Both the position numbers and the translations under genes were made by a program. From contig OZ017767.1 of assembly GCA_963969345.1 (NCBI GenBank), positions 6,104,739-6,168,738 of the forward strand: 64,000 nt of DNA, given 5' to 3'. Origin of the DNA: Turbatrix aceti. Taxonomy: Eukaryota; Nematoda; Chromadorea; Rhabditida; Panagrolaimidae. Positions 48,130 through 60,058 of this stretch are shown piece by piece; position 1 is the first letter of the stretch, and the number at the start of each line of letters is the position of its first letter. The notes beneath the pieces are model-generated. The model searched no databases. It was not told the DNA's origin and saw nothing but the letters and a program-made list of their open reading frames with translations.

Positions 48130-51100
48130 CTTGAAGTGATTGAAAAAATAGTGCGCAAGTGGCGGAATCGCTGGTTATGTACTGGTCCTCCTGGCGGGGC
48201 GAGTCGGCAGGAAAAGAGAGAAGAGAGATGAGAAGAAAGACCTGGAACAAAGAAGAAGCAAATCAGTAGGCGAGTCAGGGCAGATAAGTCGCGCAAAATG
48301 CGAAAAGTCGATCGATTGTCGCGATATGCAAAAACACAGACATAAACACTGGCAAAGGCTACCACTGGATAAACAACCCACCCACCGCAAAGGTTATCGA
48401 CGCAGGTTAAGCGGGGTGTTTCCAGAAAACTTCATTACCTGGGTGGTCCAGGTGGTTGGGCTAAATCGGGATCAGAGAGATAGATCATTGGGTTCGATCA
48501 TTGTGGTGGGTTGGTTGAAGTTCAAAAGAGGGTATTGCACCAAACTGGGCTTTCCTGACCCCCAATGCGCCACTGTCTCCTTCACGGGGCTCTTTTATAC
48601 GCGGCAACGAAGGGGGGGGGGAGAAGACGAGGGAGCACCGCCCGTAGCAGCAAACGGGTGATGCAATTCGCAGGCGCGCGTCGATCAGCTGCGATCATCG
48701 TGGTGTCTGTCGGCTGGCTGGGGCCCGTACATACGTCCCTTGTCGCAAAAAAAACGCAAAGTCTGGCTTCTTTCCATCATCCATGCTTGAGCAAAGCACA
48801 CGAACGAACGATCGACGAAGAGGCAACTTTCACTATCGTTTGTTTGGATTTTTTCTTTCTTTTCTATCAACAACGCAAAATGCGCCTTTACGATAGAGAT
48901 GCATCATGACGAACAAAAAACAACAACGCTGTCGGCAGGCAATGATGCAAGAGGGGCAGTGTTCCAGTGCAGGAGGGAGTCATCGCCTGCTGTAATGCCT
49001 TGCAGATGACTGACTGACTTACTGGGACCACGTCAAAGCGGAGGCCGTGAAAGACAGTATACCACAGCATAGCAAAAAAGTCCGGTTGTAAAGTGAAAGG
49101 GAAATGGGGAAGAAGCGAGGACAAAGGGCATTATCTTGGAAACTCTGGCAGGCAGACAGGTGTGATCGCAATTGAAACAAAGGACAGCTGAACTTTTTGT
49201 TTTTTGTGGAGGGATAAAAAAACACGAACTCATTCAATGCCGGCTGAGCAACGTGGAAACGTGGCAACGGGCTGCGAAAAGAACGCGAGAGGAAGGCGGC
49301 AGAGGGGTTCTACTAAATCGGAACAGATGTAGCCTCTTACTCGACTTCCTTTGCCGGCCTCAAACAAGCACTTCCTGTCGGCCGGGATAAACACTTTCTC
49401 GATACGTGTGCGCGACTGACGACAAAACGATGTCAACGATGCAGGCCAAGGACCATTTTTTTTAGATTTGCCGGAGGAAAAATGGGAAAAAGTTTCTCAG
49501 GTGTTTTTAAAAAACGCTTCCCTCATCGCTGAGGGACACCCTGTTTTCCGTCCTCCGGTATGTTTTTTTTTTGGATTTCAAGTTGCAAGCTCACACGTGA
49601 CACTCACGCGCGAGTTCTAAATTAAATAAACGGCAACGCCTGAACGCCGAGCTTGCATTTTGAGCTAAAGTGCTTTTCCAAGATGTTTGTTTGCAGGTAA
49701 GCTCCAGATGACGGCAGGTGTACGGTTAACCAGTTCACTCCAAGCGGTAAAAGTGTGCGCCTTGCCTTTACCGCCTCGATTGACGTTCAATAACACAGCA
49801 ACGTACCTGCACAGGACCAATAACAAAAAATACATTAGCAAATATTGAGGGGGGGTTTTTGAGCAAACTCACATCAGAGAAGCAACAAGCCAACGACACT
49901 CCGTGTGTGTTCGGGGTCAAACAGTCCGACTAATTCCTAGGCACAATTTTTATTAAAATGCCGGGGGCAGACGACGAGACACGGCTCAAAGTACAGACAG
50001 CCTATAGGCCAAGGGGCGTCTGTCGTTGCTTTTTACGGCCCCCGTAAAAAGCAAGTCAAGAAGCCATAGATTGACGCGTGCGTTGGATGGTTGTTCCTCG
50101 TCATAAGTGCTAAAGGGTCGTGGAATATGTAAAACAAGGTTTATCAGGCAAAAAACTGCGAGTTAGACAATACAAAATTTTCTTGCAAAAAAAATGAGTT
50201 AGCATCTGGGAAAATGAGTGTCCTAACGAGGATAAAACAAACGACTGCTGGCTAACTGAGTGAGCAAGCACGGGGATACCCCGGCCACTCTCGGTGAGGA
50301 GGACTGTTTGCCTTGCTTGCGCGAACGAACGGACGGGATGGGACGAGATGGACGACGCGGATACCTGTTCTCTAAGCAGACGGTAGTCTCGAGCGCACCA
50401 ACCGTTTGGATAATCACAACGGCTCTCGTGGTCACCTGGGCGACGCACAAAACAGGTTTTAGCTTGTTTTCAGTCTCGCTTATCTGCAATCTGAGTCTGA
50501 GAGCCAGCAGCTCAGAAATTGAGGATCGAGGATCGAGAATCTGAGATGAAAAATGCAAAAGGGTTTCCTTTCGACAGTTCAACTTTTTGGTCGGTACTAC
50601 AAAAAAACTAGCTTATCCCATTTAGCAAAACTCCGCTCTCCCGTGGTGCTCTTTTTTTTCATGACGCAATTCTAAACCCCTAATTCGAAGCATCTTACGT
50701 CATTGGGTGCATCAGCTCGGGTGCTGGGCAAGAAAATATACCAGTCGTCCATAGCAGTGAACGAACGACCGAAAAAAAAGTAAGTAAACTTCGAAGACAC
50801 CCCATTTTTTAAATTTTTTTACGGAACTGTACGATGCGATGCGTTCGTGAGCGCAGCGCAGTGCAGGGTACACTCAATGGCTACTCTGGCAGCTAGCCAG
50901 CGGCAAGTCACATGTTTTTGAGAGAAAGCCCCATGGACGAGGGAATTGCCTCGTGCGAGCCATGTGAGCAAGCATTTTCCTGCAGAGCTGTCCTCTCCCT
51001 CGTGCCTCTTCTGGCAACGCGGATGCTGGCGGAGGACAAAAAATGGCTCTGCACGCGCTACTATACGAAACGCCAGATGAGCGAGTTCTGCTCAACCCCA

Positions 51101-51297
51101 AGACACAAAACGAAGAAAGGTTCATGTTTATCAAACACTTCAGAAAAATCATGAAAAAAAATCAAAAACATGTCGAACAATAAAAAATCTGGATAAAGCG
51201 CGCCAACCGTCCGTTAAGTGTATGGGACTTAGAAAGCGGCCTATATTAAATAATAAGCTCCAGCAAACGCAAAAAATTAAAAAAAAACCTGTTTGAG
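48130..51297. other. Intergenic region, no gene seen
   Basis: 3.2 kb. Contains a G10 tract (48612-48621) and short AT-rich simple sequence. The many short open frames show no start context, domain or codon pattern. May hold promoters of the ChaC gene and of genes not recognisable from sequence alone, or non-coding RNAs. Confidence 0.4.
48612..48621 (+). repeat. Poly-G tract (10 G)
   Basis: Ten consecutive Gs, then AGAAGACGAGGG. One of four long G/C runs in this window. Confidence 0.6.
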
Positions 51298-52328
51298 TCA
51301 GATCAGATATCCGACGAGGTCACGATCGAAGTAGACAGACGTGGTGTCGGTGATGAAGAGGCAGTTCGGCTTGGAGGCGAAAACCCGTTCGCGAGGGCAC
51401 CGGGAGTTGTGGATGTTGTCGTAGTGAAAGTAGACCGAGTCGTGGAATCGCTTGGCAGTTGCCACGATGCCGTCCTGACCGAGGATGTCCTGCTTGACGG
51501 CGGCCGCGCACTGCAGGCACTTGTAGAAGATGGCGTGACGCGATGTGTTGTACCGCTTGAATTCGATGTTCTTAAGAATGAGGCCGAAGCGGATTTCCCA
51601 GAAGACATCGGAGGGTTGCTTGAAGTAGGCGGCCTGAAAAAATGATTTTTTGTAAATTTTGTTTTGCTAAAAATACCTACCTTGATCGTAGCCATCGGAC
51701 GATAGGGATTCATGCGAGGCGTCGAAGAAGAGAACGAAAAAGTTTTTCGTCCGCGCATCTTGGAGGGTCCGGCGGCATTCTGGGGCACCTGAGGCGGATG
51801 CTGGAGCGCAGGCGGAGGGCTGAGACCCGAGGTCGCTGGCCGCGGAGGTGTTCGCATGACGACATCAGCCTCGGGATCAGAAGGAGCCGGCGTCGGAAGA
51901 AGTGGAGTGATCGGGCGGAACTTGAAAACAGGGTCCTCGCTGGTAAACGACTGATTTTGGTACTCGGTGTCCTGGGGAGTGCTGGTGTACGATGGCTGGA
52001 AATGCTCCTTCCGCGCTTCATCCGACGAAGACGACTGAGCGCAGGAGAGCTTGAATTCCTGGCGATTCTCGTCCGATGAAGAAGACGACTGAGAGTAGCA
52101 AAACCACGGCACAGAAGATTCCTGGTGGTTCATTTGGGACGAATAAGGATTTTCGCCGATGCGTTCGTCCGACGAAGAAGATGGAAGATTCCCGCGGTTT
52201 TCGAAGGGCCTGGAGCGACGCAGCATGTCCGAGAGAGTTCCCGAGTGAGCTTCAGACTTGGCAAATCTCTTGGGTTCAGGCTCGATGGGAGACAGGTTGG
52301 AGTCGTAAGCAAAGACGGGGCGATCCAT
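51298..52328 (-). CDS. Ser/Asp/Glu-rich protein with conserved-looking Cys/His C-terminal domain, 327 aa
   Basis: Two exons, 52328-51681 and 51633-51298. The first half is disordered: three SSSSDE clusters (strong CK2-type phosphosites), PPRPATSGLSPPP and many Ser/Pro. After MRGRKTFSFSSSTPRMNPYR the C-terminal 120 residues are ordered: TIKAAYFKQPSDVFWEIRFG, FKRYNTSRHAIFYKCLQCAA, then TAKRFHDSVYFHYDNIHNSRCPRERVF, ending DTTSVYFDRDLVGYLI. The order Y-C-x2-C ... H-x-H/H-x(4)-H is reminiscent of a zinc-binding fold of the FLYWCH/WRKY kind, but the spacing does not match exactly. The ATG follows an acceptor-like TTTGCCAG. Unknown function; a nuclear DNA- or protein-binding role is a guess. Confidence 0.7.
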
Positions 52329-54211
52329 GGCGGAGACGACAAACTTTTCAACTGGCAAAGGAGAGCAGGAAAACAGCAAGAGTACCAAACTCGGTGATGC
52401 CAAGAAAAGTACACTGATTCAAAAACAGACTTTGCAACAACCTGGATTGTGTTTCGGTTGACAAATCGACGATCCGCCTCATTTTTTTCGCCTCGCTCGT
52501 CGGTCTACCGGCGTGAACGGTGCCGCAGAGGGTGTTCAAGTTGACGGCTTGTTCTCACAGGGTCGCGCGGTCTTCAAACTGCGTCTACGGCAGCGAGTCG
52601 CGGCCATCGCGCGGCGCGCATGGTCTACGCGGCCATCGCATGACCCCGCTTTCTTCTGCCGTTTTTTTCCGATCGTCCGAAAATAAGACTTGTCCCTATC
52701 GTTTTGCAAAAAATGTCAAAATGTCAAAAAAATCAACGATCCTTTAAAAAAAAGGTTAACAGTTATCAGTTGTTTTAATGGAAAGAAAAAACCTGTATTT
52801 AACGTTTCTTGAGATTTCACAGGATCACATGAAAACAGATGGGTTAATCGGGTCAGATCAGTCAGTCAGTTAGTCGATTTGTTAGCTAATAACGATCTCC
52901 CCCAAAAAATATATATTGTGGGAAAGCTCTGGATTGCAGGATGGATAAATTGCGTTCTGTTTTTTTTCTTCCCTTCGCTTTTTGAAATTATGATTTAATC
53001 GGGGGAAAATCGTGGTTTCTAATATTATAATTGGCATTTTGATTCTGTCACCTGTCGTTTGCAGACACCGTATGTCACGCACAATTGAATTTTGACGATA
53101 GTAATATAAACTTTCTGGATGCGTTTCAAATTTGATTTTTCCTCAAAAAACTGCTTTTCTTTTTTTTTTTGAAATCCTGGAAACGCCATTCTGCCTGATT
53201 TGGTTCGAAAAGGAAAATGTGGTACTAATTTGCTGTGAATCAGCGAAGTGAAACTTTTTCACTTTTTTCTTAGACGATAAACATGTTGATCACTATTTTT
53301 CACTTTTCGGATAAATGGACTTTCCTGTTTTTTTATGCCATCTAAAAAAGGCGTCGCCTCGTCATCATCCCCGGCGGCGGCTGCAATCAACGGTCATCAT
53401 CTATGTTGTATGTTCAATGATGACTCACGCGTCCAGTCCGTCCAGCCACGCAACCAGAATCCAGAAGAAAGTTGGGCGGTAGACTTCTCTTGGAAACGCT
53501 TACGTTTTTCTTGCTTACGATTCCTAATGACACCTGCGGATCGGATCGGATCTTCCAGGGAGGGCGGCGTCTGGAAGAAGGGAAGAAAAGTCGACTGCTC
53601 GAACAACCAAAAAAGGAAACACAGAAAGAGAGAGAGGCAATTTTGGAGCGCAGTGTTTTTGTTACGGCTTGCGGGAAGAACGAGAGCGGTCAGTAAGGCT
53701 GCGGTTGACAAAGAAAATCAAAGTGGGTCAGTTCATTCGTTTTTTTTTTCAGGTGTAAGACGTGTGTGGAGGTTGTTTTCTGCGAGCATACACATACATA
53801 CACCTGCCTTGTATGCTGCTGCACCTGTATTGCATGCACATTCTTACGCATGATTCCTCCAATCGACCTCCGATACTTTTTCTCATGGTTTTCATAACTG
53901 TACCTCTGGGGGAGGAATAAATCGTCCCAGAGGAGTATTCTCCTCATTTTTCTCATCAACGCGTTTTTCGGATTGTAAATAGATTCTTGTTTGCCGAAGA
54001 ATCTATAAATTTATCTATTTCTATTTCGGCCCCTGCCTGCCTGCCTGCCCTTTCGGTTACTTTGATCTACTCTCTTCGAGCCCCCGCACACGCACGACCA
54101 CGCCGGGTCAAGGGGGTTCGAGTGCCCTCGGAGTCCGCGTCGGGTCACTTTAGCCTCTTCGATGTTGCTCTGAATTCTAGTGAATCCTCGTTTTCTGCAG
54201 ATTACCCAGAG
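52329..54211. other. Intergenic region, no gene seen
   Basis: 1.9 kb. CCTG repeats at about 54033-54047. A TTTTCTGCAG acceptor lies 12 bp before the warthog-like ATG, so its first exon or trans-splice site is near 54200. ORFs at 53335-53850 are Lys/Ser-rich, without domain. Confidence 0.4.
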
Positions 54212-57200
54212 ATGGTAGCGGCGTCAGAATCGCTGCTTCTGGCCCTGGCCCTGCTCGGGGTCGTCAGCGTCGTTGATGCACTCTCGTACAGGTGCGAGAA
54301 CAACCAGGTGCTCATCGTTCAGTCTTTCGGGAACGATACAATTCGAATGCACTGTCAGCGACTCAATTTATGTGGTGTCAAAAATTTGGTATGTTTTTTC
54401 TTTTGTGTTTTTAGATACATATTTAATTTATGGATGCAATGAATTTTTTTTTAAATTGACAACCTTGGATTTTGGGGTTTGTAGAAATGCAATTACGACC
54501 ACGATCAACCTTCTTGTGGCGGCAAAAACAACTTTGTCACGCATGTCAACCAGGTGACGACCACTGGCCCGTAAGTTTAAAAAAAATGGCGACTTGATTT
54601 ATCCAATGCAATTTCAGAGTGACCCACACGTGCTGTCAGCTGCAACACTCCCAGGACACGTCGATCGCTGGTCACGACGGAAACGACTGTTTCGTCTACG
54701 AACTTCCCGACGGCTCTCACCCCTCAAACGTCGCCCGCACCCGGAAAATCCACTCTGTGGATTACAATGAGCAGATTACGGTGCTCCAGAACGTCGGCCA
54801 GATCCCAGAACAATTCGCGGACGGTTCCACGGGTTACAGAATGCGACTTTTCATGCTCAAGAACAAATCTCCGCCGTCGCTCGTCGTCAAAGCCATCGAA
54901 CGTCTTCCGTGAGTGTCCTGAAAAAACAGCCCCCCCACCTGGGTAGCGTACCTGCTGAGTTTGGTCGATCCAAGTTGTAGTTGCATAATGACGACCGACT
55001 CGCAATTAGGTAGATCTTGTTTAATTCCAAGTACCGCCGGAGTACTTTTTTTTTCATCCATCCTTTTTTTGTCAACGCGCGCAGACAAATTTCTGGAAAG
55101 CGAAGAAATCTAGGGCGTGTAATGAATGAGCACCTTTGGGCAAGAATACATCAGTCTTTTTTGCGCGCAGCATGACCTTTTTTGGTTTTGCGTCCGTTTT
55201 GCGTCGTCATCAAGAACGCCCGTTTTTCAGGGATGGCTACCGCGTTACGATCTGTCGGCCTCGGTGCGGCAACTTTGATCGGGAGGGAAATTCGGAATTT
55301 GTGGTCAACGAAAAAGAAGTCAGCGGCGAGGTTAATTCGAAGAAGCCTGGCGGCGCCTGGACCGCTGCCAGCTGGTCTTCGTGGTCATCCAGCAGGTCAG
55401 TGGGGAGTACAAAGCACGCAGGAGCACGAGGGCACCGTTAAAACGGACATCCAACAATTTATTGTGCAATTTAACGGCGCTTTTGCGATGATTGCACTTT
55501 TGTTGCGACGTCAGATTGAAATTACGGTTAAATGACGCACGCGTCGATTTCAGTTGGTCATCTTGGAGTTCTACCCGTCTCGCCGGAGGAAAGGAATCGG
55601 AGACATCAGGTCGCGGAACGACCCGAGGCGATCGCACCCGGGTGGGAGAAGGCGACGGAGCTGCTGGAGCTGCGGGAGCTGGCAACGGCACCGATGACGG
55701 TGGTGCTGAGGGTGCTACAAAGACGCACGGAGACAAAACTGTCGCCGTCGATGGTTAGTTGATTATGGAGTATCGAAAAGGCGTTTGAACGCAAATCATG
55801 TTTTTTTTCAGAAATCGAAACAGGTGTCAAGACCGTTTCCGGGCCCAAAACGATCGTCAGTAGCCCTTCGCACCCCGGCGATGAGCACGAAGAAACAAAC
55901 GGCGGCAGTGGTACTGGCGCTGGAACCGGAACCGGAAACAAATCGATTGGCCCAGTGAATACTGGCAGCGGAGATAAGTCTGCCGGCTCTGGTGGATCCG
56001 GTGACGGTAAAGGTGATGGCAAAGGCGACGGCGATGGAAAAGGTCATGGCAAGGGCGATGGCAAAGACGACGGTCATGGTCACGGCCACGGCAAAGACGG
56101 CACAGACGGCGACGGTGACGGCGACAACAAGAATAAAAACGGTGACGGCAAAGGCGGTGACGGAAACGGCAACGGAGACGGAGGCGGAGACGGAAGCGGC
56201 AAAGCTTCTGGCAAAGGTTCCGGTAAAGGCACCGGTTCTGGTGACGGCGGCGATGTCGATGGCGGTGATGGAAACGCCAGCGGATCAGGCAACGGTAAAG
56301 GAAAAGGAAAAGGAGATGGCTCGTCTGAAGGCGGCGACGGCTCCGGCGACGGCTCCGGTAACAGTTCCAAGAGCGCTGGTAGCGGAACTGGTAACGGCGA
56401 TGGCGCTGGCGATGGCGGTGACAAACCCAAAGACAATGGCAGTGGCGATGGACATGGCGATGGCCACGGCGATGGCAGCGGTGACGGTAAAGGCAGCGGT
56501 CATGGTGACGGCGATGGCCACGAAGACGGTCATGGCCACGGCAAGGGCGATGGCGAAGGCGACGGCAATAGTTCCGGCGGCAGCACCAGCAACAAAAGCA
56601 GTGGCTCTGGGCCATCTGACGGTGACGGCAGCGGTTCTGGAGACGCATCTTCCACTACTTCAAGTTCTGGAAGCGTTGAAACGAGTACCACTATCACTGG
56701 TGGCTTCCACCAAGGCGGCGGTGACGGAGATGGCGACGGCGATGGAGGCAGCAGCGGCGACGGAAATCCCGTATCTGACCCCCAAAGTAGTGAAACACCA
56801 ACCGGAACTGGCTCAGGAAGCGGTACTGGTACTGGTACCGGTACCGGTGCCGGTGCAGGCACTACTACCAAATCTGGTTCAGCTTCTGGAACTGGTACTA
56901 GTGCTGTCACTGGTGGCGGTAATGGCAACGGTGGCGACGGCGGCAGCGGCGGCGACAATGATGATGACGGCACCAGTGGAGGTGACAGCAGCGAAGAAGA
57001 CACGAGTGACGACTACGCGACTGGTGACCAGTTGCACAAACCGCTCCGAGCCGAAGCAGCCAGTTCTGAAGCAGCTGCTGACACATCGGGTTCATCGGGT
57101 TCTTCGGGATCGTCGGGATCATCGGGATCGACGGCATCGGACAGTGGATCCAGCGGTGCCCAGGCTGATGCTGCTGCCAGCGATAGTGGCAGTAGCAGCA

Positions 57201-57918
57201 GCAGCAGCGGTGGCGGAGCGGCGAGGAACTGCTTCAGCGCCGACGCTCTGGTCACGACAATGAGTGGCACAAAGCGCATGGATGAGCTCGAAATCGGGGA
57301 TTTGGTCCTCGTGCCCGCCGGAGGAAATCTTCTCAAGTTTGAGAAGGTCGAGATGTTCTACCACCGCGAGCCCGAGACTCCGGCCAAGTTTGTTAAGATT
57401 ATGACGGCTTCCGGGAAGGAACTGGACCTTACAGGTAAGTCCTGCGGGCTGTACTGTTTTCACGGTGACCTAAAAACCTTTCAGCACTCCATCTTCTTCC
57501 TTTCGGCGACTGTTCAACGCTCTCAAAGCAAACCGAATCCATGGAACACGTCCACGAACTCATGCAGCAGTCCCGCTTTGCGCACAGAGTCAATGTCGGC
57601 GACTGCGTGCTCGCTGTGGCTGAAAACGGCACACTCCACGCAGATCGGGTTGTGCGGGTCTCGCGACGCATCTCGAAGGGCATCTACTCGCCAATGACGG
57701 TTGAAGGCTCAGTGATCGCAAACGGCGTCCTGGCATCTTGTTTCTCGCAAATTGAATCGCATTCCGTGCAGAAGCTGGCGTACGACGTGCTGGTCCGCTT
57801 CTACGGCCTCTTCGGCTACATGCAGAACGTCGTCACGCTGCCCTACCAGGAGATTCCGTCGATGCTCAACTACGTTCACGTCCTCAGCAGACACGTTCTG
57901 CCGTTTGCCAAGTTCTGA
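54212..57918 (+). CDS. Hedgehog-related warthog-like protein with large Gly/Asp/Ser linker, 991 aa
   Basis: Seven exons: 54212-54388, 54485-54570, 54618-54908, 55231-55395, 55554-55753, 55812-57434 and 57485-57918. A signal peptide (about 1-24) leads a Wart-like domain (about 25-185) with SYRCENNQVLIVQSFGN, MHCQRLNLCG and paired CC (HTCCQLQ). WSSWSSS motifs follow around residues 234-250. Residues about 320-775 are a low-complexity GDG/GKGDG-rich region. The C-terminus is a Hint domain: Cys780 in ARNCFSADALV, EIGDLVLVPAG, and T847-A-L-H850 (LTALHLLPF), the TxxH motif seen in hedgehog; the C-to-H spacing (70) matches. Hint domains self-cleave before the Cys and in hedgehog attach a sterol. The linker is far longer than in typical worm wrt genes. 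Expected extracellular, probably cuticle/epidermal; the role is inferred. Confidence 0.88.
55955..57170 (+). repeat. Low-complexity GDG/GSG coding repeat
   Basis: Degenerate hexanucleotide GGCGATGGC/GACGGTGAC coding repeat inside exon 6 of the warthog-like gene. It encodes GDG, GKG, GSG and later GTGTGT/SGS units. It makes long spurious frames on the opposite strand. Confidence 0.8.
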
Positions 57919-58046
57919 GCTCTTGCCAGTGCAATCCGTACGAGTATCCTCCATAGCCACCCTCTAATTATTTTATTCGTTATTTATTCCCCGTCCATGA
58001 AAAATTAAATAAATTATTTTGTTCTTCTTGCTTTTAAAAAAAAGCT

Positions 58047-59775
58047 TCAGTAGTTCTGGCTTTCGATAAAAGCGTCTCTGTAGGATATGAAGAGCTCAAG
58101 CATCCCTCTGTCCCGTGGAAAAACAAATTTCAAAAACCCGAGAAGCGGATCATTCGCTCCTCGGGGCGCCAAATCTGCCGGGAGCCTGATCTCGTCGTAG
58201 TCAAAAATCGTGACTTTCGAAAAAAAATTGAGTTGTCTAAAGTGTCTTTTTGTGATTGCGCGAGGCCGAAATTTGATGAGTCTCGTCCCAGAAATACGGT
58301 TTGCAGGCAGTCTAAAACTTTTGGGTTCGCTGAACGGTGCAGAAATCCCAAAACACTCACCGTTTGTCGAATTGATCGATTCTGTAGCTGAGCAAAGCGT
58401 GCGTCGCGATTTTTGTGGAATTTAAAAAGTCCGTGGAATCTATGAATTCGAAATAGTGCTCTCCAAAAATTGACAGAAGATTTTCCCGGATGTCTTCTGC
58501 CGAGTAAATTTTGTCATCATCCAAAAGCATGATTCTACGCCACGTCGGAGTCTGAGCTGCGTTCGTCGCCGCTGGACGCTGAATTACCGGCTTTTTACCT
58601 GGCAAGGCGACATTTCCGCAGCAGAAGGGGTTGTACAGGTGAAGTGGCGTGATCCACGGCCGAACGTGGTGCTGAGCGTGAAGGGGGATGAAATCGACGT
58701 CTGATATCACGAGCGTCCAGTGCTCGAGGTGCCGCGCGAAGGGCAGGCCGCTGGCGTACAGGCGGATTAGCTGCAAAAATAACCCAATGAATACTAGAAA
58801 AATCTTTGGGTACAAACCGAAGCAAAAGCATCCGCCGGGATGGAAGGGACTTTTGGCAGAAATACAACATGCGCGGAAAAGTGATCAAAGAGCTCCAAAG
58901 TCCATCGGCCGAGTTCGGTAGATCGGAAGAGATCCTCGCTTCCGACGAGCAGGACAACGCTCGGCATGCCCAGCTTTGCCCAGGCAGCTACCGTGATGGG
59001 AAGCCGGAAGACGTCGGCTCTGTTGTCCGCTGCTGCGGCGAGGATGACAGCATGGCGGTGGAAGTCGGAGATGAATTTTGGCGTTGGCGAGGTGTTTGGG
59101 GTTAGACTGGAAATTTGGAATATTTGGAAAAAAATTGACTCCCGACTTTCAAATTAGAGAATTCTGAACAAGAAATACTCAAAATAAAAAAAAAGTAAAT
59201 TTTATTCAAAAAAATCGCGACCAGGGATGAGCGAACAGCCGTTTTTTTGTTCTCGAACGAACACGAACATTTTGTTAATTTTGTTCGAAAAATTGAACGA
59301 ACGCGATCATTTTTGTCAGTGTTTGCGAACGAGCATCAAAACTGGGCATAAAAACGCAAACTTCAGTACTACGCGTGTTCACAGTTTTTGGTGACAGTTT
59401 TCCTACACCTTTTATTGCCAAAGGCAATTGACGCCATTTGTCAATTTTGATAAAATAAAATCAATTTCGGCACCATTAAACTGATTTTACCTAAATTTTT
59501 GTTCGTTTTATCTGTTTGGAAAATTTATCTTTGTTCGCGAACGAACTCGAACAAAGCAGATCTGTTCTTGAACGAACACGGACGCAAAAATTTGAATTTG
59601 TTTGCCAACGAACACAAATGTTCGCCCATCGCGATTCTTCGGAAACAACTTTTTAGAAAAAAATATCGACTCCGCCTGCCCCAACGCCCGGCCCAACATA
59701 CCTGAGGCAAATCCATACGACGGCAGAAAAAGCGAATCCGAGGTAGACGAGTTGCCTCTTTTCGGTACGACTCAT
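58047..59775 (-). CDS. Type II membrane glycosyltransferase-like protein, 345 aa
   Basis: Four exons: 59775-59702, 59106-58818, 58770-58361 and 58311-58047. The N-terminus MSRTEKRQLVYLGFAFSAVVWICLS is a short cytoplasmic tail plus signal anchor, typical of Golgi enzymes. The lumenal part has KFISDFHRHAVILAAAADN, AWAKLGMPSVVLLVGSED, and WTLVISDVDFIPL with D145-V-D147 as the probable metal-binding DxD. Later come MLLDDDKIYSAEDIR and FDYDEIRLPADLAPRG. I do not recognise a named enzyme; the DxD, size and topology suggest a nucleotide-sugar glycosyltransferase of the GT-A fold. The last exon uses a TTTTAG acceptor to keep frame; the nearer CAG would leave a 31-nt intron and a stop. The intron 59107-59701 contains a dispersed repeat. 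It follows the SRCAP gene on the same strand by 283 bp. Confidence 0.75.
59215..59640. repeat. Dispersed GTTCGCGAAC-palindrome repeat
   Basis: Located in the first intron of the glycosyltransferase-like gene. GCGAACAGCCGTTTTTTTGTT, TTCGTTTTATCTGTTTGGA and many CGAACGAAC units match the copies at 820-1020 and 42640-42905. Confidence 0.65.
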
Positions 59776-60058
59776 GCCTGCAGGAGTGAGTGTTGTCTGC
59801 AGGAGTGTGATCTGATGTGAGCCTGCAGACATCCTCAGGCCCCTCCTCGGCTGTCGCTCGCTCACACGTTCACATACGCGCCGCGCAGGTGGACCAACAA
59901 CGTCCGCAGCGCAGCGTCCAGCGCGCCCCTCCCGGCGAATACAGGCTCCCAAAATCCCCAAAAATTGTATCAAAGCAACTCAAAGCCTTTATTTTCACGC
60001 TGCGATCCTCAATCAATCACACCAATGAGATCGATACGAACTACGGAGACAGACGTAG
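59776..60058 (-). other. Inter-gene spacer, SRCAP to glycosyltransferase (operon-like)
   Basis: 283 bp. On the minus strand an AATAAA (plus TTTATT at about 59987) follows the SRCAP stop. CACTCCTGCAG is duplicated just before the ATG, the inner copy being 2 bp from it. This fits 3' end formation followed by trans-splicing. Confidence 0.5.

Noticed and set aside
53335..53853. 172-residue Lys/Ser/Arg-rich frame
   Set aside because: Reads like translated intergenic DNA; no start context, no conserved motif, not continued by exons.
55857..56648. 263-residue Arg/His-rich frame on the minus strand
   Set aside because: It is antisense to the GDG coding repeat of the warthog-like gene and consists of repeat-derived RHR/CRH sequence.
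58321..58361. 31-nt intron with CCGTTCAG acceptor in the glycosyltransferase gene
   Set aside because: Too short and leads to a stop; the TTTTAG acceptor 18 nt further gives a 49-nt intron and a long open frame.
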